Assembly: GCA_008360975.2 (NCBI GenBank)
Contig: CM039182.1
Location: forward strand, 20,184,324-20,248,323
Length of the DNA: 64,000 nt
From: Lichenostomus cassidix
Taxonomy: Eukaryota > Chordata > Aves > Passeriformes > Meliphagidae
Reading direction: 5' to 3'
Positions within the stretch are counted from its first letter, which is position 1; every line of letters starts with the position of its first letter. The translations under genes were made by a program, and so were the position numbers. The notes beneath the pieces were generated by a model. The model ran no database searches. It saw only the letters and a program-made list of their open reading frames with translations, and was not told the DNA's origin. Shown here piece by piece: positions 13,244-24,947 of the stretch.

Positions 13244-16110
13244 AGCCTTTACTGGGAACATTTTTAGTTGGACGAAAAGAAATGGGATATTAAAAACAGT
13301 GTGACCTTCTTACTTATGGGCTTCCAGAGAATGTTGATTGAGCTCAGAGGAAATATAAACCTCTCTGGAGAGCGAGTGTGAGTAATCTGAATGCTACCTG
13401 CAAGGGTTGCATGGAAGAAAGGTCTGTGCCTCAAGGAAGAGCACACAAGCTTTCCACTCCTCTGAGCCATTTCGAGTTAAATAAAAACCATGTCTTTTGT
13501 GGCTATCAGGAAACTCTTAGTAGGAGAAGCTGAGTCATAACTGCCTGTTAAGTTTTAAAATGTTCCCAGCTTTCTTCAGGCTGAGATAAATAGCAATTGG
13601 CTTTGTTCTCGCCTGCTGAAACTCCCCTGCTCCCTGTTCCCACCCCCTCAGGAGCCGAGACATCAAGTCTGTTTGTTGAGAAATCTTTCTGTTTCCCAAG
13701 CTGGCCAAGCGGCTTTTTCCTCCTGAGGTCTGTCCTTTGTGGCTGTGTAATTCCGGCTGCTGAGGGGAAAGAAAGTCTGCAGATTCCACTGTAAGGCTTC
13801 CCCGACAGCACCACCTTTTTTTTCTCCAGTTGTAAAACCTCAACGACCTGGTTTCCTTAGAGGAAAACTGGGCCATCTTCTAATGGCACTGGGAATAAAA
13901 AGGGGTGGTGGTTTATGCTGAAGCTTTCTTCCTCTCCACCTCACTGATGAAATGTTCATGGATATCAAAGTTTCAGGGGCTTCACATTTACGCGTGCTGG
14001 CAGCCTTGGGGAAGGAAGTGCTTTTTTCTCCACAGGGCCCGAAGGCAAGATTGGTTGGAAGTATACTTAAAAGCTCCTAGATTGAGAGGCCCAGCAGCTT
14101 GGCAATGTAGCTTTGTGAGTGCAGGGCAAGCCACCTCTGGCTGCATTGTGTGCAGCAAGGTAGGGGAAAGGGAGAACTGCTAAGCCTGTGCCAATTCCCC
14201 TGTGAGTCAATGTCAGCTCTGTAAAGGTTTACCTGGATTAGTGGGAATTCTTCTGTTTAAAAGGTGCTTTTCCAGTGAATACTGTGTGATGGACTGACAG
14301 AGATCAGTGTTACATAGCTGGCATGGCTTCACATCTGTATTTAGAAGTCTCCTTTTTTAGCTTAAAATAGGTTCTTATGCTTTGCTCCCTTTCAGGTCTG
14401 CTCCTCTTTCTCCTCATACATCTGTATTTTGCAGTCCTAGAAGTCTTAAAGCTGACTACAAGGAAGCCAAAGTCAGGTTTTCTGTGTGAAGCTGAAAGAC
14501 CCCATGGTTAGTGATGATGGTAAATGCTTCTGGGACTTAGCAGCTACAAGTTTGGCTCAAAAGGTGTTAAGGAAAATATTTGCACTTAATTGAAGATCTT
14601 GATCTACAGCTTCCTGAAAAAAAGGTGTTAAGCAGAGGAATGGCCAAAGATACCTTGTTCAAATTGTAAATTATTCTTAGATTTAATAGAGATTAGATGA
14701 GTTTTGCACATCTGTGTACATTAGTTGAGCAGGTTGAAGGGGTAGTTTATTTGATTTATGTTATAAAATATCTCCTATAAATGAAGGCTCTGATACAGAT
14801 GCTACTTATCACTTCTGACATACCACAGTATTTGCCACTGGGAATACAGAGCTCATGGTTTGTTAGACGGTGTTTTTGAGGTTTTTTTGTATTTTTTGCT
14901 ATGTGATAGAACCTTCCCTCTGGGGATGGAGCCAAAGAGATTGATGGAGTGTGAGCATTACTTACAAAGCTAGGGTGACCCTATAAATTCTGTGTAAGCA
15001 AAAAATTAGTGCCTAAATGAAACACTATGGGGGGCTTGTGATATAGAGAGAAAAAAAATGCTGCTGGAAGGTGGAGCAGTACACATATAAAAGATTGAAC
15101 ACAGAATTCTCTTGCTTTCTGCATGTGACAGATACACAGCCGCCCTACTGGCTTCTCTGAAGGTAAGGTTTCACTTTGAATGTAGCTGATCTAAATCTGC
15201 CTTGATACTGGGAGGGCTGCTGTGCCTTCCCACCCTGCTTATGCCTGGGCTTGGGGACTGAGTCAGGGATAGCATCTTCCCAGGGATTCAATAAAGAGAG
15301 GCTAGTGCTATTCTTTCCACATCTCCATAAAGCAATGATAAAACTAGTCTCAGATGTTCAGCTGCTTTGTGCTGTCAAACCAGGGCCTGCATTTGATCCA
15401 TTGTTTTGCTAATTTTTTTTTTTTTCCCAATCTAGCTCACACTATGTAAGAACTTAGTCATCCCAGGGTTTGGGGAGTGGTGTTAAGACAATACTTTCTT
15501 ATCTGAAAAGAAAATACATGACTTTTCAAACATGGCTTGTCTTACAATTGCGCAGTTACAACTGAATAAAAAAAAGGACATTAAACACACCAAGTATCAG
15601 AAAGCTGGTTTATCCACTGTGACTTGGCAACTTGTAATCATGCTCAGTAGGCTGAGGCAAATTGCATTGTCTTTAATTTTATGATTTCTAAAGTAGTGGG
15701 AAATGGCATTTTTACAATAGAAAGCACTCCCCATGCTAACTTAGCTTGTGTATTATTTGAAGCCAGCAAGAACTGGGGATGGGTCTGATCCAGCTTTCTA
15801 GAACTGACAAAGTTAGAAGCCAATACAAAAAATGTCACTTTTCTGCTGTGTCTCAGTCAGTTCAGCAGTCAAAGCAGATGCTGAGGTTTGGTACAAAATG
15901 TACCAAAACAGGAGGTGAAGTACTTCCTGCACAGGCAGTGCTAAGAGCTCCAGCCTGCCATTCTCTTCCCGGGTTCCCTGTGACAGAGCAGACCCTCCAG
16001 CCCAGTGAACACATTGTCTTTGAAATGGGTGCTACTGCCTGTCCTTATCACAGCTGTCTGTGAGTTTTTCCAGAGCTCCTTGCTGACAGGCTGCTTTGCT
16101 GTGTTGTCAG

Positions 16111-16292
16111 GTTGTGGAGGAGAACTTTCTGGCCCTTCTGGTTCATTTCACAGCCCTGGCTACCCCAGCAGCTACCCAAGCAATAGGGAATGCATCTGGT
16201 ACATCCACACAGCGCCTGGTAGCAGCATTCAACTCACCATTCAGGAATTCGACGTTGAATATCACCCAAACTGCAGCTATGATGTTTTGGAG
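16111..16292 (+). CDS. CUBN: Cubilin exon: CUB9, first half
   Basis: 182 bp, phase 1 in and phase 0 out. It begins [11 protein letters not shown], continues through [16 protein letters not shown] (second cysteine) and ends at [15 protein letters not shown]. The Glu in FDVE and the Asp three residues after the third cysteine are the first two calcium ligands of a calcium-binding CUB. One N-glycosylation sequon is NCS. The size of 182 bp recurs exactly in the first exons of CUB10, CUB13 and CUB18, marking the ancestral exon form. The ATG codons upstream in the same frame (for example at 16005) are intronic and not starts. Confidence 0.97.
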
Positions 16293-19200
16293 GTAAGAGC
16301 ATTAGATTTACTCCTCTAAAATACACAGGTTATATTCATTTCTGTCTGGAACAGATAACCCCAAACTGCAGATGCAGAAGAAACAATTTTACTGCAATTT
16401 TCCCTTTCTGCTGTGGTTACAATTATGTTCAACAGGTATTGTCACAGAAGGCACAATGTTCTTATTATTTTTTGTTTTCATGTCTTTGATGTCTCTATTA
16501 CCTTAATCAATTATAATGCTAGGCACTGTACACTTCCTAACACATGACAAAACTGCTTTGAAAAACTCAGTCTTAAAAAGCCCACCTTTCACAAAGAACT
16601 CAGTGTAGGGTGCTGTACCATGAAGACAATTTCCCGATGTAAAGGAAAATGATGGATCACTGTGGGGATAACTCAGGTGCAACCTTGTGTAGGATCTTCT
16701 AAGGATGTGGGGAGATTTATAATCCTAAGTGATGAAAATTATGAAGAATCTTTGCACTCAGAAAAAAAAGAATACAAGAAGAAGCAACGTCCCCATCACC
16801 TTAGGGTGATGGAAAAAGGAGAAAAGGGACCCCTCTAAGGATGTACTGACCTTTAAGAGACCCATAAGACTGGATGACTCTGTTATGTATGACATCTTTT
16901 TGCTCATGTTGGTAATCAGACAGGTGACCAATCTCAGCTAACAGAGTTGAGTAGACTTCCAGTACAGGAAGAAGGGATAGGAAATAATTTCAGGTAAAAG
17001 TTGTTCAGAATTACAGACTTCCGAGACTGCTCTCACATTAGTTTGACATCACTAATGGAGGTGCACTTTCTGGGAATTTTCATCAATGTTAGTACATTGG
17101 GTGACATTTTAATGTTTTTGTAGTGAACCCAAAAGATTGATTAAGAGAACCTGTACCACTGCTGCAGCCTTTCTTCTCCTCTTCTCTTGGGTGATGTGAT
17201 ACAGCATACCGTTAGACAACTTTCTGTCCAGCCCCCACACCTATGCACTGCTGCCATTCCCGCATTAGTAGCTTTGATTTCTCCAGACTATGTTACTTAG
17301 TGCACACTAATCAGCAGTATTCTTGGAAACTTAACCAACATCCTAAAGCTGGTCCTGAATATACAGTTGCCAGACAGATAGATAAATAGATAGATAGACA
17401 GATAGATAGATAGATGATAGACAAGAATTTGTATGAGTAGAAAAGATGTAGCTTAACTCTAATTGTCTCTCTCTAAAAAAAGGCTTCTCTAGCTTATCAA
17501 TGCAGTAGAAGTCTTTACCAAATGGACACTGTGCTTTGAGTATCCTATTGACTTTGGGATGTCTGTAGGATCTGGGTATAAGGAAGTTGTTCCATGAATT
17601 CTCCATCAGAAGCATTGGCAAGTGTGCCTGTATGTCACATTGCTGACACCAGAAACTGTTAGTAGGTGACCTGTACTGGCTGGTTTGGGTATTGATGAAG
17701 TCTGTTTTATTACACCTTCATTGTTCTTTGTGCCTAGAATTACTAGATTGAAGTTAATCTGTCTGGAAACTTCAGTTATGCCTTTGTGGCACAGAGGAAT
17801 CCATTAAACAATCTAAGCCTGCAGTGGATGACCATTTCTTGAATAGTCCAAGGACAATGCCTACAGCTGCAGATGGTTGCTCAGGAGCTGTCATGATCAG
17901 CAAGGGTACAGATGGCTGGCAACCATTTGTTTGAGAACTTTTTGACAGAGAAGGTGGCTGGCCTAAAACCAATTGAGTGGCTGGCTGGACACTAACTGCC
18001 TAAAGATGCTGTTTAAGAGGATCCTGCAGTTTGTTGCTCTGTGTTCCTGAGCAAGGTATTCACCTGAGGTTTTGGGTTTCCCTTCTTTGCCATTTCCTTA
18101 GTTTCTATGTTTTGCTTCTTCCTAGCCATACTGATTCATCTGCACAGATGCTCACCTTGCTGTTTGAACTTCCCTGCCTTCCTGCCTTCAGAATTGGCAC
18201 ACTCTGAGTTGCTTGTTGCCTGACCTTGGTTCATCCCGTTCCCAACACCTGTCTCTGATCTGCTGGCAGATAACTTAACATGAGTCAGCTTACTGGGGAA
18301 AACTGGTTCATGTCATAGTGCAAGAACAAAAGTCCTGTCTGGCACCATAGAGCTTCCCCTGTCAAACTGCAGATACACGGTGGAGTTTTATGTACCTTGC
18401 CACATACAGATTTTCTTGCTTTTGTTATAAAATACATTCATAGGATGATTGACATAGTTTGCACAGAACAAGTGATGACTCAGATATCGTGGAGCAAAAG
18501 AAGAACATTGTTAGCCTTTTTCAGAAGCTGCTTTATCTTGCCATCTTTCCTGTAGTTGTCTACATATGTCCAAGCTGAAAACCACGCACACATTTAAGTT
18601 CCCAGAGTTAAAAAAGGGAGGTTTCTGGTGAGCTTTTGATACAGCGTCTTTCAGTGATCATTCAGGTTCCAAATATCTTTCACTTCCACATTATCTTCCC
18701 AAAAGTATCCTGTCTAGGTATTCTTTGGGGTTTCAAGTCTGATTTTTCTCATGGTTATTCTCCTGATTTCACTTTTTCCTTATCTCTGAGCAGTGAGTTC
18801 TACCATTTCCTGCTTTCTTTCATGTCACACAACTTTCCAGTTTTAATAGGAAGTCAAAGTCAGCGCTAAAGTAGCTCTGCACTCTGCTGTGTCTCCATGT
18901 CCCATTATGTCTGCTACCTGAAATAAGCTGTCTTGTAATAAATATTTCCCAGTAATCACAAAATTTGCTCTCCTGGATGCATTTAGCTTTTGCTTGGGAA
19001 CACACTCATCCCTTTGACCTGGCAGAGAATTTAGGAAAATTCCAAGAAATATTTCCCATTGCAGCACCTTTGCTGCTAACTTTATACCATAGTTTCTTGA
19101 GTATTTCACTCTTGCATATTTGTCTGAAGCATACTTGTTCTTGTAAAAAGCTGCGTTTCCCTTCCCTTTCCTTTGACAATGCCTATTAAACAAGCCATCC

Positions 19201-22200
19201 TTTCCACGTCAGTAGCCCAGGACCTGCCATATGCTTCACTAAAACTGTGCAATAATAGTTACATTATTTTTTTTTTAATGTGAAATCCTCATGTTATCCC
19301 CATGGCTAAAGTGTTTGACACATTCTCCTTTAATCATTCTCCATGGTTCTTTTGTGACACTGTTGCACGGTCTTTTTTTCTTCCCCATCAAATTCTATTC
19401 CTTTTATAAACATCCAGAAGCAAACTTAAATTGTTCTTAAAGATGTTTCCTAGAAATGTTTCATGGAAATAGAAGACATCATTTTGGACACAATGAAAGA
19501 GTTGAAATAATATTTAAATGGCTTCTATTGAAAATGCATTCATAGAGAAAAATTACCATGTCTGCTTTGAATACATTATGACACATAAATTATGACACCT
19601 TCTCCTTAGCATGGACCAGATTTTTGTAAACTATAAATGTATTCTGCCTCAGCAAGATGTAGCTCTGAGCTGAAAAGGAAGGAAAACTGTCAATCTATTG
19701 CAATTCCAAGTCTATTAGATAGTCTGATCTTCTCATTTAAATATAAAGAAACATCAGATATTACCATAAATCTTAATTCTCTGTCACAACCAGGCTTTCT
19801 CTTTGCTGGAAGTTATATCTGAGGAGGGATCAGTGTTATTCCCAGAAAATCTATGTCATGAGGGTGACCAACTGCATAAAAACAGCTTTCTGTTGCTCAT
19901 AACTCTGGAATGCTGACTGTTAACAATAAATAGAGCTAACGGGGCAGAAGCAAATTATAAGAACAGATTAAAACCATGGGCTTTATGGCAGGATCCTGCA
20001 GCCCTGCTATGCCATCCAATACCACTTTATCTCTGGATCAGGTACTCTGGTCAGACTAGATTTTTTTTTTTTTTTAATTTTTTTATTTTCAGTTCAGACA
20101 TCCTATCACTGTTTATGAACCACACCCTTGAATTCATTCTTTCCGTCCATTCTCTTTTCCCTCTTCTTTTTTCATGTGGTAACTATTGGTTTTTCTCTTT
20201 GTAGCCAAATATAATATTTTATTGTTTTTTGTCATGGAAACACTCAAACTTGTTTTTGTTCCAGCCCTTATGAAAGCATCTCATTAATTGAACTGGCCTC
20301 AAGGAGATAAGAAAATACACTCCTGACTCTAAAGAGCATACCTCTGACTGCTTTTTATTTTGAAACTGTGCAGAAAGCCATTGCTGAACAGTTAACAATG
20401 TAAAGGAGACTCACAAATTTCAGATTTCCATCAATATTTCTTCCCCATCCTTAATGCTTTCCCAACAGATCAATTCGAAGTGTTCAGCTTGGGCCACATT
20501 AATTTCTGAGGTAATGCTGCAGAAATCAGCAGGGTTTATGTCAGAGCTGGGTTTGGTTCCCTTGCCCATGGTGTGCAGATGGCCCCAGGGAGCACCAGGG
20601 ATGATGTGAAAGGCTGGTCCATGAGACTTATTAGATGCATATTAGAAACTCCTGCTGTTTCCCCTGCCACATCGCTTCCCTGGGCTGGTTTAGATGATTA
20701 AGAGCATGTGTTCCTGCTAGATCTCATGCTGTGGCTCTGAATCAGGAAATATACCACAAACACATTTTAAATTTCACATTTTGAACAGACTTCTGGCAAA
20801 CGCAGCTGTCACTGGGCCTCACAAGCAGCCAAGCAGTAAGATTTTTCTGAAGACACTGAGCTTCCAGCAGACAAACAGGCTTCTTCCCCAGACCGTGACA
20901 GCTTCATTACAGATTCTGAATCTGAGCTGTGATTTCATCCATACTGACTTCTTTTGAATGCCTTGAGACGATCGATTGGACAGAGGAACCATTATCTATT
21001 CAAGTCATGCAGCCTCCCTGCAGAATGCAAAAAAGTGCTGTCTCGGTCAAAATAAAAGTGTTTAAGCTATTAAGCCTGTGTTATCAGCCACCAAAGCAAA
21101 ATACTGTCTTTTGAACATCTAACAGGCTGTGATTTTTATAGAAAAATTAATTCTTTATTTCTTCTGGGGATGCAAGCCTCAGTTCCTGAGGTCTCACATT
21201 AACCCGGAGTCACTGAATTTATTTCCGGTTAAAAACCAGATTTTTCCTCTTATATCTCTAACATCAGAGCACTGTCAGGCCTTGTGAGTAGTTAGTGAGC
21301 ACACAATTAATCAAATTATGTAACAATGCAGTACACTTAGCCCTGGAGGTAGGGGGACTAGCTCAGCTCTTTGTTAGACTTGCTCAGCTATTTAGCTTGG
21401 ACAGAACCCAAACTTCTCCTGGGGTTAAAAAGTGTCTGACAGAGCTTATTAAAATATTGAGTTTCCTCTCATCCAAAAGTGATCAGAGGAAAAGAGACAC
21501 ACAGAAATCTGTTTCTAACAGTACTGTCACTTTCTGAGAGAGATTCATGGATTGCTTCTTTTGACTTTTTTGATGTTTATCAAGCTAATAAAATTTTGGA
21601 GTGGTCTTGAAGTGCTACTAGTTGGAAAATTATGGTGGGATTTGTTGCCTTATATTCCTATTCTCTGCTTTAGGTTGGTTTTTTTGGGGGGGGTTGTTTG
21701 TTTGATTGGTTGGTTTTTTTGTTGTTTTGGGTTGTTGGGGTCTTTTCTTGCTAGAACTTGCTGTTAACTAGTTTAGTTTTAGGATTTATACGTACTATAT
21801 GCTTATAGAATGAGAATCTTTCTATTATTAGTTCAGTTGCTGAAAGACAGCAGCACATTCTTTGTTTGCTGTATCTCTTTTATAGTTTTCACATCCAAGG
21901 TTACTGTCAAGGTGACTTTTGCAGCTGCAGTCCTACCAGGGACATACTAATGGAAGGTGGTAGACTGTTAGTATCGGGTGCCATTTCATTAGCATGCAAG
22001 AAGCCAAGAAAATTCAATCACTGAGGGCTCTAGGCAGCAAAATCACATGTCATTTGGAAATTGCACTGAGCATTTGCCCCCTGTGTGTTTTCTTCAGCTT
22101 TGAGAGGGAAGACTAGGGAAGGTGTGCCAGTTCCACCAGATATAAACGGGTCCAAACTAAAATCTCACATCCTTTCTGGAAAACAAGAAACAGGGTTAAC

Positions 22201-22970
22201 AAGGCTTTAGCACTGCCACCTAATTCACTTCACTTGTTTTAAAAATGCATTGTAAGTTCACAGTACTGCTGTGATATGTCAGAGAGTGGAGGTTCTCTGG
22301 TTTATGACTGCCTGAGGCACACTCTTCTGAGTAGGAAATTATTACTCTTAAAAGCCAAACCCCGTCTTTTGTGGCAAGTACGTTTGCTATATATCTTAGC
22401 TTCCAAAGAATACTATTAAAATGTAATTTACTTGACCCAAATACAGTAGTTTGGATGTTTATTCTGCCCTTGAAGTCAAGAAAGTTGCAATGGTTTTTTG
22501 TTTTATCAGAAGGAATTATGAAATCTAGCCCAAATTTAGAAGTCATCTTTAACTATGCCTCTAAATATCAATGGTGCAAAACATCAGCACAGGTTCCTGC
22601 AAAAAGAAGCCGTTTGTTTGCACAAGCACACACACACAAAAAAAATAATCTGGGTTTATATGCCCAGAGAAACAAGGTGATAATTCTGGAGGGAAAGGGA
22701 AGAAGAATGTGGCCAAGTCCCCAGACAGAAAATGCTATTTAATGCAAGGCTGTTCTGACATCCTCATTTTAAATGTGTACAGGTGGTTCAGATACCAAGT
22801 AAACCTGCAGAGAAAATAACTCTATTAGCTGCTTTACATTTTAAATGTCAAATAATTTTCAATACTTACAGATGTTTGTTGTTTCCTCCTAGAAATGAAA
22901 CAGTTCTCATGTACTCTGTGTGGCAGACACTCTCTTTGGAAATCTTTGACAATATTTCTTCCATTTTTAG
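16293..22970 (+). other. CUBN: Intron within CUB9 (6678 bp, phase 0)
   Basis: Contains a GATA/GACA microsatellite (17371-17423), a G/T-rich stretch around 21670-21745, and a short CA run near 22627. No transposon or additional exon was recognised on either strand. The T-rich acceptor ends CCATTTTTAG. Confidence 0.85.
17371..17423 (+). repeat. Tetranucleotide microsatellite (GATA)n with GACA variants
   Basis: About 53 bp of GATA units interrupted by AATA, GACA and one 3-bp slip (GAT). Likely length-polymorphic. Confidence 0.9.
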
Positions 22971-23145
22971 GTCTATGGTGGCCCAGATTTCCTCTCTCCT
23001 AGGCTAGCCCAGCTGTGTGTTCCAAGATCAGCACAGAACCCACTGCGAGTCTCCACCACTGGCAATTCAGCCATTGTCCGTTTCGAGACAGATGCAGCAG
23101 TGACAGGGAAAGGTTTTAATGCCTCCTGGCAAGAAAATCCTGGTG
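22971..23145 (+). CDS. CUBN: Cubilin exon: CUB9, second half
   Basis: 175 bp, phase 0 in and phase 1 out (CCT GGT G|gtgagt). It starts VYGGPDFLSPRLAQLC, where the cysteine is the fourth of CUB9. It ends with FETDAAVTGKGFNASWQ and the short linker ENPGG. The TD Asp completes the predicted calcium site (Glu and Asp are in the preceding exon). NAS is an N-glycosylation sequon. The final G joins GC of the next exon to make the Gly before CGG of CUB10. Confidence 0.97.
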
Positions 23146-24765
23146 GTGAGTATACTGGTTAATACCATGAGAAATTCAGGAAGTCTGAGGATTGAGGATC
23201 AGCAAGCATTTACAGTAGTTAAACAGCACAGGACTGAAAGCTGAAGGAGAATTTGTGTGATGCTGAATTTGGTAACACTAAGAGATGCTGAAAAACACAC
23301 AGAGTTAAAAATTGTCTAATTAGCTGAAGTCTAGGCCAATTTATGTATTTTGTTTGGGTTTCTTCTCTACATAATTAATCAAGACATTCCTGAAATCAGC
23401 AAAGGAGTTTTGCATGCTACCAGTTCTTGCCACCCACTTACCCATATAGAGTTTTTTATTCACTGAAGAATGCTTTTGGTTTTAAATGGTAATTGAAAAA
23501 TATCTGACAACATGGCTTAACTTGAAGAACTCAGTGGACTCCAAAAATATTTGGAGTGATTAGTAAATACTTGAACTCTATAAGGTCCCTCCACCCCAAA
23601 TGTGATTATTTGTTCATAGCCTTACTGGTAATCAGTAAAAGAAGAGACATGCTTAAAAGACTCAAACACGTCTCTACACAGGAGTTCTTATAAAAAGGCC
23701 AATTATTGGAAAATAATTGCAATGAAAAGCGACGCAATACAAATTTTAATTCTTACAGTTTTGCTTGATTAAGCACACTGATTCATTAATTTGTCAAGGT
23801 TTATACTTCTCCTCTCTCACAAGTTTTGTAAGAAAGGCACAAGATTTTTTTTTTTTAATAAAAGAAGTCTACAATAGTCCTTTGAATTAATCCCCTTCTG
23901 AGATCTGGCAGCTTATTATTTCTGCTTAGGCCCCCTGAAGCTTTCTCATCCCTTTACAACGTCTTGCCTGTTGTACTCCAACCCCCCTCTAGCCTTTAAA
24001 ATACCCACTCACCAGAATGCAATAACAGGATAGTTTTTTTATCCTTCCAGCAGGCTGCCTCCATCTACAGCAGTCCCAATGTCTTTCTTTCTCCCTCCTC
24101 CATCCCTTCTAAAGATATAAAAGTCTGTTTGTTTGTGTTTGTTCTGTTGAAAGCCCTGGTACTTCCCACACAGGATTCATCATTCCAGGCTATTTAGATA
24201 TTCATGAGCATCAGAGCTGTTCTGACCAGAAGTATCTAAGGGTGGAGTCCTCAGGAAACCCTCAACTTCATGGGTAGAGAAGTAGAAATTTGAGGTTTGC
24301 AGTTGCTGCACTGCTCATGAGCAACAAGGAGCTCCCAACTGCCTTGATATAGAAGTAGTTTTCTCACCCAGTGCTCAGCTAGGCCTAGTCATTGCTTTCT
24401 CAGTGTGCCATGTCTGTGGCATTCATATGGACGGTATTTTGGATTGCTTTTACAGTGTCTGGGATAGAGGAATAGCAGCACTAATGCTTCAGCCTTTAGA
24501 ACAGCTACTACCAGCTTGGGGCTGCCTTACTCACAGCATTGTTGTGGCATATTAAACCATAATAATAATATTACGCTCTCCTGATAGGAATTTCCATTGC
24601 TTTTTGTTGCAGCCAGGATGCTTCAACAACTGTAGCACTCATCTTACAAAAGATTAATGTAGGAAATATAAAGAAGGATGTGTTCTTTGTTTAAAAATAG
24701 AGGTGGACTCTCACTAAGCATAAAAGAGAAGAGCTTGTGATTAAAACTGATTGTGTCTTTTTCAG
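23146..24765 (+). other. CUBN: Intron between CUB9 and CUB10 (1620 bp, phase 1)
   Basis: AT-rich unique sequence with a T run near 23845-23858. No repeat family or RNA gene was recognised. Confidence 0.85.
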
Positions 24766-24947
24766 GCTGCGGTGGTATTTTCCAAGCTACGAGTGGGGAA
24801 ATCCATTCTCCAAATTATCCTCATCCTTATAACAACAACACAGATTGTTCTTGGGTCATCCAAGTTGACCACAGCCACAGAGTCCTATTGAATTTCACAG
24901 ATTTTGACATTGAAAATCACAATTTGTGTAACTATGACAATGTTGAA
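24766..24947 (+). CDS. CUBN: Cubilin exon: CUB10, first half
   Basis: 182 bp, phase 1 in and phase 0 out (GTT GAA|gtaagt). It starts [19 protein letters not shown], the standard CUB opening, then NNNTDCSW (second cysteine, with an NNT sequon) and [18 protein letters not shown] with a second sequon NFT. Glu of DIE and Asp of NYD are the calcium ligands. The structure is the same as the CUB9 first exon. Confidence 0.97.

Larger units (their letters stand above)
8209..16110 (+). other. CUBN: Intron between CUB8 and CUB9 (7902 bp, phase 1)
   Basis: The largest complete intron in the window. It holds a CpG-dense patch (9096-9179), a perfect cAMP-response element (9312-9319), and an A-rich run of CAAA/CCAA units (13167-13243). 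No transposon family was recognised, and no CUB-like exon on either strand. The open frames in it, up to 169 codons on the minus strand, have no recognisable domain. Confidence 0.85.

Noticed and set aside
13034..13261. Minus-strand hydrophobic open frame rich in Phe, Leu and Cys
   Set aside because: It is the complement of the A/C-rich low-complexity tract, so the apparent membrane segment is compositional.
16005..16319. ATG-initiated frame covering the CUB9 first exon
   Set aside because: The ATG and about 100 bp upstream are intronic. The exon begins at the acceptor at 16110/16111, and the gene is entered by splicing and not translation start.
21660..21745. G/T-rich stretch resembling a possible G-quadruplex
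   Set aside because: G runs are mostly one block of eight plus pairs and short runs separated by long T tracts. It does not give four clear G3 runs with short loops.
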